The notes beneath the pieces were generated by a model. The model made no database searches and was not told the origin of the DNA. It saw nothing but the letters and a program-made list of their open reading frames with translations. DNA of 64,000 bases from Oscarella lobularis (Eukaryota > Porifera > Homoscleromorpha > Homosclerophorida > Oscarellidae): positions 124,001-188,000 of the forward strand of contig NC_089184.1 in the NCBI RefSeq assembly GCF_947507565.1, read 5' to 3'. Every line of letters begins with the position of its first letter. Within the stretch, counting starts at the first letter, position 1. This document shows, piece by piece, positions 40,815 through 50,881 of the stretch. A program made the position numbers and the translations under genes.

Positions 40815-42256
40815 TCAGATACCATAGACAATATACGTAGTTATTTCTCCTTGAGCTGGATTCATCAGAGCTGTGTACGTAGTGTAGTTGTTGTTCACCG
40901 GCTGCCTGCCCAATACCGTAAAAATCCCGTTGAGAGAAGCAGCGGATTCCCGTCCCATGGCATTCATGAACTGAACCCCATAGGAACGACGATCATCGAA
41001 AGAAGGCGGAGACTCCCAATGATCCTAAAGGAATCAATAGGATGCGGAATTGTAATCTTTTGTGCTTACGTAGTTCGTTTCCAAAATATACCAAGATTGG
41101 ACGTTTGAGTGAATTGTTCCCAAGGACCATAGATCGCGAACGCTATCTCGATCTCGCGTCATCACGGCCCCTTCACCTGGTTTCGTACCGGCAATGATAA
41201 AATACGCTGGAGCCATCACGTCGCCTTTTGATAGTGCACCAATAGCACCAGCATACGTACTTTCCTCTTCAAACACCTAAGAGACATAAGAGACATAGAG
41301 TCTTTGTTTTTTTATTAATAATTGTCTCTTTATACCTGTCTCAATTTATGAGTGACAGCAGATGCTCCAAAAAGGGCTCCACTCAGAATATCCACCAGTG
41401 TTGATCCACCCAGAGCTCGCTCGTTAAGAGAGACGGAATACGCTCCAGGCTTAACCGCAGTCATAACCCCCTAAGACAGAAAAATCACAGAAAAATCTTA
41501 GAAGAAGAAAGAGATCCGTTTTCTTACCACGTAGCCTGCGAACGTGGTAGCCGTGTAGAGCAATTTCCCACCTTTGTGAAAATTCACCTACAAAAGAGAC
41601 TCATACCGAAAAAAACGAACGCTCATCTTCTCGTACCAAAACGGTGAGATTTCTCAAATAGTTCGGCATATCCCAATCCATATTACGTCCATGAAATAAG
41701 GAATCGTTTTCGTCGACAGCAACGATGGACGTGCACGCCTGTGGCGTGTATTCATCCCCGATAGAGCCACCCGTCGTATTGGGATGACCAGGTCCGAGCT
41801 GCGGCGACATCAAAAAAAGTCAAAGTCAATGCGAGGGGTCTCCACTATTATTTACTTTGCGTAATTCGTAAGCGAAGTTTAGGCCGACGATGTCGCCAAC
41901 TGGCAAGCCGACTGCTTTGGCGATGCCGCTCATTTCTTGACCGTATTCGCCGAGATATTTGTTCAATGCGCCCGCTACAGTTGCGATGATTTGCGCCAGA
42001 CGCGGGGAAAGCTGTGGAGATGCTTTTAGAGTTTTTCGTTCATGTGATATAGATTTCTTACGTCTTTTGTCAGGTACTTGACGAGGAGGGAAGCGGACGA
42101 CTTATAGTGGCTGCAAATCTCGGTCCAGCGCTCTTCTGGTGGCAAATCCAGGCTGATGTTGTACGTTTTGGCTTTCACGTACTCAACGAGGTTTGGAACA
42201 GGTAAGCTGGAGACCGCAGAAACGGCCAGAAGCAGAGCGAACACGAACGTTCTCAT
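40815..42256 (-). CDS. Acid ceramidase / N-acylethanolamine amidase family (ASAH1/NAAA)
   Basis: Lysosomal N-terminal nucleophile amidase. Signal peptide MRTFVFALLLAVSAVSSLPV. The alpha-subunit part has VPNLVEYVKAKTYNISLDLP and PEERWTEICSHYK. The autocatalytic site is ACTSIVAVDENDSLFHGRNM, with the nucleophile Cys after which the precursor is cut, and the Asp/Arg/Asn of the active site follow (GRNMDWD). Later exons give NFHKGGKLLYTATTFAGYVG and SLNERALGGSTLVDILSG, and the end is TALMNPAQGEITTYIVYG. The family cleaves fatty-acid amides such as ceramide or anandamide; substrate preference cannot be read. Its start is 82 bp from the divergent FIRRM start. Confidence 0.87.
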
Positions 42257-42338
42257 CTGTGTTGAGTGAGTGCTCGCAATAATACGGGAAGGTTTAGTCA
42301 CGAGACAACGCAACTCTAAAGCGCGCCGTAAAGTCAAA

Positions 42339-44711
42339 ATGCAACGTCGCACGGAAATCTTTCACCATGACGACGTCGCCGCGTCGAAAACAAGCGAAAT
42401 GGCGGAAAAGCATCACGGGCAGACGACGAAAGCTCTCATGGAACTCTTATGCAACGGTGGAGAAGAAGAAACAGGCGCCAAAGTCCTCAAACTCGTCGAG
42501 GATTTATCAAAATGCCTCGATCTTCTATCGAAATGTCTCGAAGCGCGACCGACGTCGCTCCGAACGCTATCCGATTGCCTTAGAGCTGTCCTGCGAACAT
42601 TTGAGCACTGTCAATCGAGCGAATCGACGTACGGGTCTTTCTTCGCTAGCGCGGCGAGCGCGCTAGCCGTTCTTTTCAAGCGGGCTTTTGCACTCCACAA
42701 ACTCGCCTCATCGCTATTGGATCGTCTCAAACCGGATGTGATGACGTCAGAGGAGGATATTTCCGCCATGAAATCAATCGTCGACGACATCGTTTGCATA
42801 GGAGAAGTGAGTTCATCATTTGATGCCGTATGCCTTCAGTCTTGCTGGAAAGTCGTCGTACGCTTGCTAACAAAATTTGAAGAGGTGGTCGATGATATTG
42901 CTAATTGCAGTTACATTGTATCCTGTTTATGTTCGGTGATTCGCGACTGGTTACCCAAGTGTTGGGACTCGGATCCTGCCTCCTCAAAATCAGTGAGAGC
43001 TGTTCGATTTTTATGCAGTCAGCTCTTGAAGTTGTGCTACGAATTTGAGGAGTCCGTTGTTGTGAACGTGGAAGGCATCTTTGGAATTGCTTTGTCCATT
43101 CAGTCGGCCGTTCCGTCAATGTCTGAAGAGACGACGACTCTTTTGCCACCCGTTATCGAACCTCTTATTGGTCTCCTCGAATCGAACTCGGAATACGCGG
43201 CATTTCTCTCAAAGAAACGGCTCAAAATATCTGAACAGGATGGGCACGCTTATCTTCAGCTTCTTCTCCAACTCTGCCGTCGCTTTCACGTTCTATCTGA
43301 AGGCGGTCAAGACATGTGGATGGAGAAAACGTCGAGTGCAGCCGATTCCAGTGCTTCCTGTCTTCTCCTTGACGCCGTTTTTGACGCTGTTGAAAGCGCC
43401 TACGCTTCCCTCGCTCTTCCCATGCGCGTCGACGCGTCATTCATCAAAGGAAAAGCCTCCGAATCAATTTCCTTCTACGAGTTCGTCTGCATTGAGTTAT
43501 CAATCTTTATTGCTCGGTTGCCGGCAAAGCATTTCGCCTCACTTGAACGTCTGCTCCTACGTCACGTTCTGAGCGCTCGTTCACAGTGCGCCGTACTTGC
43601 AATTGATCTCTGGTGCTTCGTGGCGCGATGGGGAAACGCTCAGCTCTGTCTCTCGCACGTTCGTCTTTTAACAGATCTCCTCACTTCCCCTGTTGCCAAG
43701 TCAACTCATCCTGGCTACGGTCACGCGTGCTGTCTTCTTCGACGCATATTTCCTCTACTTGCTGAAGAGCATCAAGCCAAATTTATTGAAACGCACAGTC
43801 CGGCGTCAAATCCCAACAATTTGGTTCTCTGGAAAGACGTGGGGATGCCCTCCAATCAAAGACAGTCTTTAGTAGAAGCGTGTTTTGACGTTATCACAGC
43901 GCCAAAGAAACAGTGCGTCCATCTACTTGAGTGTGCAATTCAATGTCTAATTGGCGTCGTAGAGAGCGGAAATTTCGACACAGCATTCAATTATCTGCCG
44001 ACCGTCCTTTCCTCTTCTCGCCACTCCAATCTCGCTTCAATCTATTTGCATTTTATTGGAGCAGCTGCCCCTCAATTGCGCACACCGTTCTGCTCAGAAA
44101 TTCTTCGTGTTTGTACGTTGGCGAATGATGAGCTGCAGACCGCGGACTTTCTCGTCGGAATGGCTGCTTTTCTCGGAGCTCTAGGCAAGAAACGATTTCA
44201 TCCACAAGTGCTATCCCTTCTTTCGGTTCTGTATCACAAGATGTTTGTTTGCGAAGATGAAATTGTTCAGCATCACGCTCTGATTGCTTTTCAAGCGTTC
44301 GCCGAATCAACGCCACACACAGAAGCCATTCAACTATGCATGCCAGAAGAAATGAGACCAACGTTTGCTAGTTTTCTTGAAGGAAACTCCGCAACAACGA
44401 ATCAGTCCACTATCTGCATGGAGGATTTGCACAGAGCCAACCAACAACTAAAGACTGTGAGATATTGGGAAGTTGTAGAAGAAGAAGACCCCACTTGGAA
44501 TGATGTTAATGAACCAGCAAAGAAAAGAATGAAGCCCAATTCTCCCTCTGCGGCAGATGAGAAAGATTTTCAGCAGGCTATTGATTCTATATGGGATGGG
44601 ATAAGGAAAGTGGAAAGCTTTTTGACTTTCTCCCTACCACCCAATTGGCTCAAAACGGAACTAACAACAGCAGACGAAGTCCTGCAAAAGATAATCAAAG
44701 AGATGAACTGA
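42339..44711 (+). CDS. FIRRM: FIRRM (C1orf112) homologue, single exon
   Basis: 790-residue helical protein in one exon, starting MQRRTEIFHHDDVAASKTSE. The middle is leucine-rich alpha-solenoid (LLQLCRRFHVLSEGGQD, LERLLLRHVLSARSQCAVLA, HLLECAIQCLIGVVESG). The C-terminus has HHALIAFQAFAESTPHTE, then AKKRMKPNSPSAADEKDFQQ and SFLTFSLPPNWLKTELTTAD. This layout matches C1orf112/FIRRM, the FIGNL1 partner that removes RAD51/DMC1 filaments in recombination. The length is close to the human protein (about 850). The lack of introns in an intron-rich locus is unusual. It is divergent from the acid amidase with an 82-bp spacer. Confidence 0.78.
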   Translation: MQRRTEIFHHDDVAASKTSEMAEKHHGQTTKALMELLCNGGEEETGAKVLKLVEDLSKCLDLLSKCLEARPTSLRTLSDCLRAVLRTFEHCQSSESTYGSFFASAASALAVLFKRAFALHKLASSLLDRLKPDVMTSEEDISAMKSIVDDIVCIGEVSSSFDAVCLQSCWKVVVRLLTKFEEVVDDIANCSYIVSCLCSVIRDWLPKCWDSDPASSKSVRAVRFLCSQLLKLCYEFEESVVVNVEGIFGIALSIQSAVPSMSEETTTLLPPVIEPLIGLLESNSEYAAFLSKKRLKISEQDGHAYLQLLLQLCRRFHVLSEGGQDMWMEKTSSAADSSASCLLLDAVFDAVESAYASLALPMRVDASFIKGKASESISFYEFVCIELSIFIARLPAKHFASLERLLLRHVLSARSQCAVLAIDLWCFVARWGNAQLCLSHVRLLTDLLTSPVAKSTHPGYGHACCLLRRIFPLLAEEHQAKFIETHSPASNPNNLVLWKDVGMPSNQRQSLVEACFDVITAPKKQCVHLLECAIQCLIGVVESGNFDTAFNYLPTVLSSSRHSNLASIYLHFIGAAAPQLRTPFCSEILRVCTLANDELQTADFLVGMAAFLGALGKKRFHPQVLSLLSVLYHKMFVCEDEIVQHHALIAFQAFAESTPHTEAIQLCMPEEMRPTFASFLEGNSATTNQSTICMEDLHRANQQLKTVRYWEVVEEEDPTWNDVNEPAKKRMKPNSPSAADEKDFQQAIDSIWDGIRKVESFLTFSLPPNWLKTELTTADEVLQKIIKEMN

Positions 44712-44764
44712 TAGTATTGAACATACGTATCAATTGTATCTAACAAAAAAATACTATTTCTACT

Positions 44765-45445
44765 TTACTGTGACTTATTGGGATCTGCTGGTGGCGGTGG
44801 CGGGGGAGGGGGAGGAACTGGGGGTGGGTCAGTTGGCAGCGGAGGTGCTCCCTCCTCTTTCTTCTCTTCTACTTTTTCTCTTTTGGGACTAGGTGGCTTA
44901 TAGCCAAATCCCACGTGTTTCCGCGTTCGACCCGTCACTGCCGCCTCCATACTCTTCACATAGCCTTGCTCTAAATTCTCGTGAATGTGGCCGGCCTTGT
45001 TGTAGTCGTAGACGTACTTTTCTACAGAAGATTGTACCAAAGAGTCGAGCAAAATCTAACTAACTAACTCTCAGGTAAAACTTTTCTTGATTCTAATTTT
45101 TTGCTTAGAAAGCTTTTTGGCTGCGCTTTCTACGAGAATTAGAATCGCTTCTTTGCTTTTTTCTAAGTTTTGCTTTTACTGCACCTCTTTTTTTCCGCCC
45201 ATCAATCGGAGAAATTTGTTCTTTCTATCGTCGTCACCTGCTATCGTTGCACCGTCCCAAACCGAGTTTGTTCCCTTGATTTCGCTCTTCTCCGTTGGCT
45301 TTTCTTCGGCTTGCTTCACTTTCTCCGCGTCTAGTTCTTCCGCTTCGTCTTTCTTTGCATCGGAGCTTCTACAACAAGAAGTAAAAGAACGTGCACCAGG
45401 CACTGGAGACGATTGAAGAGAGAACCTTCCGTTCGGATCGTCCAT
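44765..45445 (-). CDS. SMAP-like small acidic protein
   Basis: Two exons. Exon 1 (about 45184-45445) encodes MDDPNGRFSLQSSPVPG, a lysine/glutamate-rich stretch, then NSVWDGATIAGDDDRKNKFL and RLMGGKKE. Exon 2 continues LDSLVQSSVEKYVYDYNK, then NLEQGYVKSMEAAVTGRTRK and HVGFGYKPPSP, ending in a proline tract (nine or more P) and DPNKSQ. RKxKFLRLMG-x-GKKE plus the Q-x-x-SM-x-x-x-x-x-GR-x-RxH-x-GxGF pattern is the SMAP (C11orf58) domain. Function of that family is unclear. The polyproline C-terminus is not in the vertebrate protein. Confidence 0.65.
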
Positions 45446-45496
45446 TTTGTTCGTTGACGTCACCAATGCCCATTCCCCGTATATATTCTACGAAGC

Positions 45497-45519
45497 GCTG
45501 GCTGCTGGCTGCTGGCTGC
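45497..45519. repeat. gctggct(gct) microsatellite
   Basis: Three and a half tandem copies of gctggct-type heptamers upstream of the first catalase, in the 328-bp spacer to the SMAP-like gene. Confidence 0.7.
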
Positions 45520-45773
45520 ATATATCACGCAGATTGCAAATGATGTAGCTGGTTACGTCAAAGTTGAATGGCTCAGTTGGATCAGTTGAGTGCTTCGGTC
45601 AAGCGTCGCTCGGCTCACGTGCCAGTCAGGATGCAGCGTCCGGCAACATATTGTACCACCACAACCATGCCTCAACTAATGAGTGACTCATCCTGATAAG
45701 ATTAATAATCACACACGGCCCACTCAACGTCCAGGTATCGCATTGTTCGCTGCAGTCTCTCCCCAGACACACA

Positions 45774-47267
45774 ATGGCCTCGAGAACGAAAGCTAGCGAA
45801 CAGCTTTCCGATTTCGCCGCCTCGCACAAAGTTGCTGACACTTGTACGACCGGCGACGGAACTCCCGTCGACATCAAAACGGCGACAATGACCGTGGGTC
45901 CCCGCGGTCCCGTTCTCCTGCAGGACTTCAACTTTCTCGACGAGATGGCCCACTTCGATCGCGAGCGCGTTCCAGAGCGCGTCGTCCACGCAAAGGGAGC
46001 CGGCGCTTTCGGCTATTTCGAAGTCACGCACGATATCACTCAATATTGCAAGGCCAAGGTGTTTGAGAAAATCGGTAAACGAACGCCTTTGGCCGTTCGA
46101 TTCAGTACGGTCGGCGGTGAATCGGGCAGCGCCGATACTGTACGCGATCCGCGCGGTTTCGCCGTCAAGTTCTACACAGAAGAAGGCAATTGGGATCTCG
46201 TGGGAAATAACACGCCCATCTTCTTCATTCGCGATCCCATTCTGTTTCCGAGCTTCATTCACACTCAGAAACGAAATCCGGTGACTCATCTGAAAGATCC
46301 GGATATGTTTTGGGATTTCATTTCGCTTCGTCCCGAAACGATTCATCAGGTTTGCTTCCTCTTCAGTGATCGCGGCATTCCGGACGGATACAGGCACATG
46401 AATGGCTATGGAAGTCACACGTTTAAGATGGTGAATGAAAAAGGCGAGCCCATCTACGTCAAGTTTCATTACAAAACCGACCAGGGCATCAAGAATTTGC
46501 CTGTTGATAAGGCTGGCCAGTTGTCAGGCAGCGATCCAGACTATGCTATACGTGATCTGTACAATTCCATCGCTGAAGGAAAGTTTCCCTCGTGGACTCT
46601 CTATCTTCAAGTGATGACGTTCGAAGAAGCTGAAAAACATCACTGGAATCCGTTTGATCTAACAAAAGTCTGGCCACACAAGGAATTCCCTCTCATTCCC
46701 GTCGGTCGCATTGTCCTTGACAGAAATCCAGTCAACTATTTCGCAGAAGTAGAGCAGATAGGCTTCTCTCCATCTCACATGGTGCCTGGCATCGAACCGT
46801 CACCAGACAAAATGCTCCAAGGGCGACTGTTCTCTTATGACGATACCCATCGTCATCGAATCGGAGCAAACTATCTTCAACTACCTGTCAATTCTCCTCA
46901 GAAGGCCAAAGTGCGCAATTATCAGCGTGATGGTCCCATGACAGTGCATGACAATCAAGCCGGTGCTCCCAACTACTATCCAAACAGTTTTCAAGGCCCC
47001 AAAGAGGAAAGTCGCGCTGCTCCGACTCGTTTCCAAGTTTCCACCTGTGACGTCGCTCGATACAATTCAGCTGACGAAGATAATTTCACGCAAGTGTCCA
47101 CATTCTGGACAGAGGTGCTGAGCGAGCAAGAGCGCCAACGTCTCGTTGAGAACATAGCCGGTCATCTGAAGGACGCCAAGGAATTCATCCAGGCCAGAGC
47201 TGTGAAGAATTTCAGCCAAGTTCATCCTGACTTTGGGAGTCGACTCAATGCCCTTCTGAAGAAATGA
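45774..47267 (+). CDS. CAT: Catalase, copy 1
   Basis: Clade-3-size heme catalase, 497 residues in one exon, breaking down hydrogen peroxide. Starts [18 protein letters not shown]. The distal His is at about residue 72 in [15 protein letters not shown], the Asn at about 145 in [14 protein letters not shown], and the heme-ligand Tyr in [14 protein letters not shown]. The NADPH-binding side is also kept ([13 protein letters not shown]). The C-terminus is NALLKK, with no recognisable peroxisomal targeting signal, unlike the second copy. The two copies share most of their sequence in both protein and DNA, so this is a recent-to-moderate tandem duplication. Both are intronless. The start codon is set by the shared N-terminus. 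Confidence 0.96.
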   Translation: MASRTKASEQLSDFAASHKVADTCTTGDGTPVDIKTATMTVGPRGPVLLQDFNFLDEMAHFDRERVPERVVHAKGAGAFGYFEVTHDITQYCKAKVFEKIGKRTPLAVRFSTVGGESGSADTVRDPRGFAVKFYTEEGNWDLVGNNTPIFFIRDPILFPSFIHTQKRNPVTHLKDPDMFWDFISLRPETIHQVCFLFSDRGIPDGYRHMNGYGSHTFKMVNEKGEPIYVKFHYKTDQGIKNLPVDKAGQLSGSDPDYAIRDLYNSIAEGKFPSWTLYLQVMTFEEAEKHHWNPFDLTKVWPHKEFPLIPVGRIVLDRNPVNYFAEVEQIGFSPSHMVPGIEPSPDKMLQGRLFSYDDTHRHRIGANYLQLPVNSPQKAKVRNYQRDGPMTVHDNQAGAPNYYPNSFQGPKEESRAAPTRFQVSTCDVARYNSADEDNFTQVSTFWTEVLSEQERQRLVENIAGHLKDAKEFIQARAVKNFSQVHPDFGSRLNALLKK

Positions 47268-47383
47268 ACACTGAGATTGTTTTTTTGCTTCATGTTGTAG
47301 TGCACGCTCAGAGTCAATCAGCCAACCACATTGATTCCTTGCTTATATCCTGATCCGGGGTCGGTGTCTCTCCCCCTTTAGAT

Positions 47384-48907
47384 ATGGCCTCGAGAAGCAA
47401 AGCTAGCGAACAGCTTTCCAACTTCTCCGCCTCGCAGCGAGTTGCTGACACCTGCACGACGGGCGACGGAACTCCCGTTGACTTCAAAACAGCAACAATG
47501 ACCGTCGGTCCCCGCGGTCCCGTTCTCCTGCAAGACTACAACTTTCTCGACGAGATGGCTCACTTCGATCGCGAGCGCGTTCCAGAGCGCATCGTCCACG
47601 CGAAGGGAGCCGGCGCCTTCGGCTATTTCGAAGTCACGCACGATATCACGCGTTATTGCAAGGCGAAGGTGTTTGAGAAAATCGGTAAACGAACGCCTTT
47701 GGCCGTTCGATTCAGTACGGTCGGTGGCGAGCTGGGCAGCGCCGATACGGTACGCGATCCGCGCGGTTTCGCCGTCAAGTTCTACACAGAAGAAGGCAAT
47801 TGGGATCTCGTGGGAAATAACACGCCTATCTTCTTCATTCGCGATCCCATTCTGTTTCCAAGTTTCATCCATACTCAAAAACGCAATCCGGTGACTCATC
47901 TGAAAGATCCGGACATGTTCTGGGATTTCATTTCGCTTCGTCCGGAAACGACTCATCAAGTGTCTTTTCTCTTCAGTGATCGCGGCATTCCGGACGGATA
48001 CAGGCACATGAACGGCTACGGAAGTCACACGTTTAAGATGGTGAATGAAAAAGGCGAAGCCGTCTACGTCAAATTTCACTACAAAACCGACCAGGGCATT
48101 AAGGGTTTACCTGTTGAAAAGGCTGCTGAATTGTCGGGTAGTGATCCAGACTATGCCATACGTGATCTGTACAATTCCATCGCTGAAGGAAAGTTTCCCT
48201 CGTGGACTCTCTATCTTCAAGTGATGACGTTCGAAGAAGCCGAAAAGCATCGCTGGAATCCGTTCGATCTGACAAAAGTCTGGCCTCACGCAGAATTTCC
48301 TCTCATTCCCGTTGGTCGCATTGTTCTCAATCGAAACCCGGTCAACTATTTCGCTGAAGTAGAGCAGATAGGCTTCTCTCCAGCTCACATGGTCCCTGGC
48401 ATTGAACCGTCACCAGACAAAATGCTCCAAGGCCGACTATTCTCCTATGACGATACCCATCGTCATCGAATCGGAGCTAACTATCTCCAACTACCAGTGA
48501 ATCGTCCAAGCAACGTCAAAGTGAGAAACTACCAGCGCGACGGGCCTATGACTTTGGACGAGAATCAAGCCGGAGCTCCTAACTATTTCCCAAATAGCTT
48601 CCAAGGCCCTAAAGATCGTCGTCACATGGGCCCAAGTCGCTTTCACGTGTCCGGTGACGTGGCGCGATACAATTCGGCGGATGAGGACAATTTCACGCAG
48701 GTTGGGCATTTTTGGAGTCGCGTTCTAAGCGAGGAGGAGCGACGACGTCTCGTCGAGAACATCGCCGGTCATCTGAAGGACGCCAAGGAATTCATTCAGG
48801 TTCGAGCCGTGAAGAATTTCAGTCAGGCCCATCCTGACTACGGGCGAAGAATCGACGAGTTGCTGACAAAGTACAGGCGTCGCACCGCCGTGTCCGCCAA
48901 CCTCTGA
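47384..48907 (+). CDS. CAT: Catalase, copy 2 (putative peroxisomal)
   Basis: 507 residues in one exon, 116 bp downstream of copy 1. Starts [19 protein letters not shown]. Catalytic His in [15 protein letters not shown], Asn in [11 protein letters not shown], and heme Tyr in [16 protein letters not shown] are all present. It differs from copy 1 mainly near the C-terminus, where it extends by [11 protein letters not shown]. The last residues (-ANL) are like vertebrate catalase (-KANL), which is an accepted weak PTS1 for peroxisome import. I infer that this copy is peroxisomal and copy 1 is not. An active enzyme is expected. Confidence 0.96.
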   Translation: MASRSKASEQLSNFSASQRVADTCTTGDGTPVDFKTATMTVGPRGPVLLQDYNFLDEMAHFDRERVPERIVHAKGAGAFGYFEVTHDITRYCKAKVFEKIGKRTPLAVRFSTVGGELGSADTVRDPRGFAVKFYTEEGNWDLVGNNTPIFFIRDPILFPSFIHTQKRNPVTHLKDPDMFWDFISLRPETTHQVSFLFSDRGIPDGYRHMNGYGSHTFKMVNEKGEAVYVKFHYKTDQGIKGLPVEKAAELSGSDPDYAIRDLYNSIAEGKFPSWTLYLQVMTFEEAEKHRWNPFDLTKVWPHAEFPLIPVGRIVLNRNPVNYFAEVEQIGFSPAHMVPGIEPSPDKMLQGRLFSYDDTHRHRIGANYLQLPVNRPSNVKVRNYQRDGPMTLDENQAGAPNYFPNSFQGPKDRRHMGPSRFHVSGDVARYNSADEDNFTQVGHFWSRVLSEEERRRLVENIAGHLKDAKEFIQVRAVKNFSQAHPDYGRRIDELLTKYRRRTAVSANL

Positions 48908-49007
48908 GGACAAAGAACATAAAACAATTCATTTTTCACTTGTGCACACAAACATTCAGACTTTTTTTCACTACGAGGTTCGTCTTTGTTTTTCCTTGTC
49001 AACCGAG

Positions 49008-50778
49008 TCACTTCTTTGCGCCCGATCGCCCTTTTCTGGTAGGTATCTGCTTCGTAGGCTCGGCTTGCTGCTTGAGGTCTTCATCGCCCTGCGTGACGCC
49101 CCAATTGTCAGGCTTAGCCAAAGCCGGGCAATGAGGACGACCAGAGGCAGGTTTCAGATTCTCCCAATAGGATCTAGTTGCTCTAAAAAAACGTTTCCCT
49201 CGTACTTAAGAATCGAGATGAGATCCGCGTTGTTTTTGTTCACCTAGCTCGAACCCACGGCTTGGTGTGCTGCATAAGCCCTTCGCCCCACGGACCATGT
49301 TTTTCACTACCTGGAGGATTCGTCCCTCTTTCTTTGGAGAGCTAAATAATCAGCTTCAATTATTTATTTAGTTTCTTCTGCTGCTTTCCCCACCTCTTCA
49401 GCTATGGCTCTAATGTGATAAGGCAAAAAGCCACAGCAACCGCCAATGTAACGGACTCCCAAATCGTAGGCCTCCCTAGCGTAAGCATGGCAGTCCCATC
49501 TCGTCAAAATACGAGGCTCCAGAGCTAGGAAAAAAATTATAATAAAACGTTGAGTGCGTCACGTGTGCTCGCATACCGAAGGGAAATTCGGGAAGGTCAA
49601 TGAAGCCCTGCTTTCCTGCATCTGGAGTGTGATAGCCGAGGGGTTGGACCATGAGGTGCATCTTCTCGAAGCCATTCGCTTTCAAAGCGTCTTTCATCGC
49701 ACGAATCGCGTCCAAGCTTTTCGTTGGTCCAAAATGACAATTGACCCCAACGAAGTCGACACCTTGATTAAATAATTCGGAAGGGAGACAAATTTTCTTT
49801 TCTTTTTTTTACCAGCTTTAGCCAATTTGACAGCACAATCGCCCGCTGAAACGCCGTGCAAGTCTCCTTCAGGTCCAATGCACATAGTCAGTCCGACGGG
49901 CTTTCCTGACTTTTTCAGCACTTCCACTGCCCATTCTGCCTCTTCAACATGTTCAAAATACTAAAATCAATAGGTTAATCAACTCAGGAAGTATACATAA
50001 GACGGGAAATTGCCTCTCCAATGACAAAATCAACATCCTTCTCCACAAAAACGTCGACTTGCTTCTGGAACTCTTCCTGCACCTTAGCCTTGCCCAAACC
50101 CGACAAGTAGGACGGCGTTTGGGATAGACCACCAAGCACGAGAGCATCTCCTTCAGCAGCCACTTCCTTGGCAATATCACAGGCAGCACCGTTGATCTCA
50201 CTTACCTAAGAGTAAAATAAAAATAACAGATGTAGCTACACAAGAGTGCTACTACTAGACTCACTCCGATCTTTTTGCCAGCGTAATGACCGCGATTCAC
50301 CAATTTATCTTCACTGGCGTAGAACGAGAATGCCTGTATGACGTCAGCCCCAGCTCGGAGAAACTCTCTCGACAATTGACGAACTACACGTGTAACAAAA
50401 CAAAATCACGCGACCCGGAACCAACATTTTGATTCTTTTTTGTCAAACGAGGGGCTTAACGACATGCGATCTCCGCGGAAATGAGAATGGCGATTTTTAA
50501 TTAAGTGCGAAATCTTCGACTTTTTTTTGTCGCTATTTCACTTTTCTCACCTGCTTCGGGGAATTCTACGGCCGCTTCAGGCGTCCACGGGCCCGCTTTT
50601 ACGTAGCCACGCTTTTCCAGTTCGAAAACGTAGCCGCCGTCGCCGATTACGACGCTTTCGTCCATGCGTTCTAAAATTCCTTTCTTCTCCGATCCCGCAG
50701 CAACCTGAATGTGAGCGATTATGGCAAATAAGAGGCTGAGACAGTCGCTTTTACCTTTCGTTTCTTCGGCGAAGACAT
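49008..50778 (-). CDS. BHMT: Betaine-homocysteine S-methyltransferase
   Basis: Zinc-dependent transfer of a methyl group from betaine to homocysteine, giving dimethylglycine and methionine. About eight exons. Starts MSSPKKRK, then [20 protein letters not shown] and [16 protein letters not shown]. Next are [37 protein letters not shown] and [20 protein letters not shown]. The three zinc cysteines are in [10 protein letters not shown] and [20 protein letters not shown]. The end has [20 protein letters not shown] and [13 protein letters not shown]. This is BHMT and not a bacterial-type homocysteine methyltransferase, because of the C-terminal dimerisation arm. It is divergent from DMGDH (103-bp gap), the next enzyme in choline catabolism. 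Confidence 0.93.
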
Positions 50779-50881
50779 GGCTCGAGGAGAAAGCAGAGAA
50801 GTTTGCGTAAAAAATGTAGGGTGAGAGGTGAACACGTAGGAGCGGCTAACGCACGTTCACTAGGTATTGTTTGTCTACGAG
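50779..50881. promoter_or_regulatory. Shared promoter region, BHMT / DMGDH
   Basis: 103 bp between divergent start codons of two consecutive enzymes of betaine/choline catabolism. It contains a cacgta motif; no TATA box was seen. Shared control is inference. Confidence 0.45.

Noticed and set aside
45702-48079. Long minus-strand open frames (255 and 233 codons) opposite the two catalases
   Set aside because: They mirror the strongly biased catalase codons in the antisense frame and are conserved only because the catalases are.
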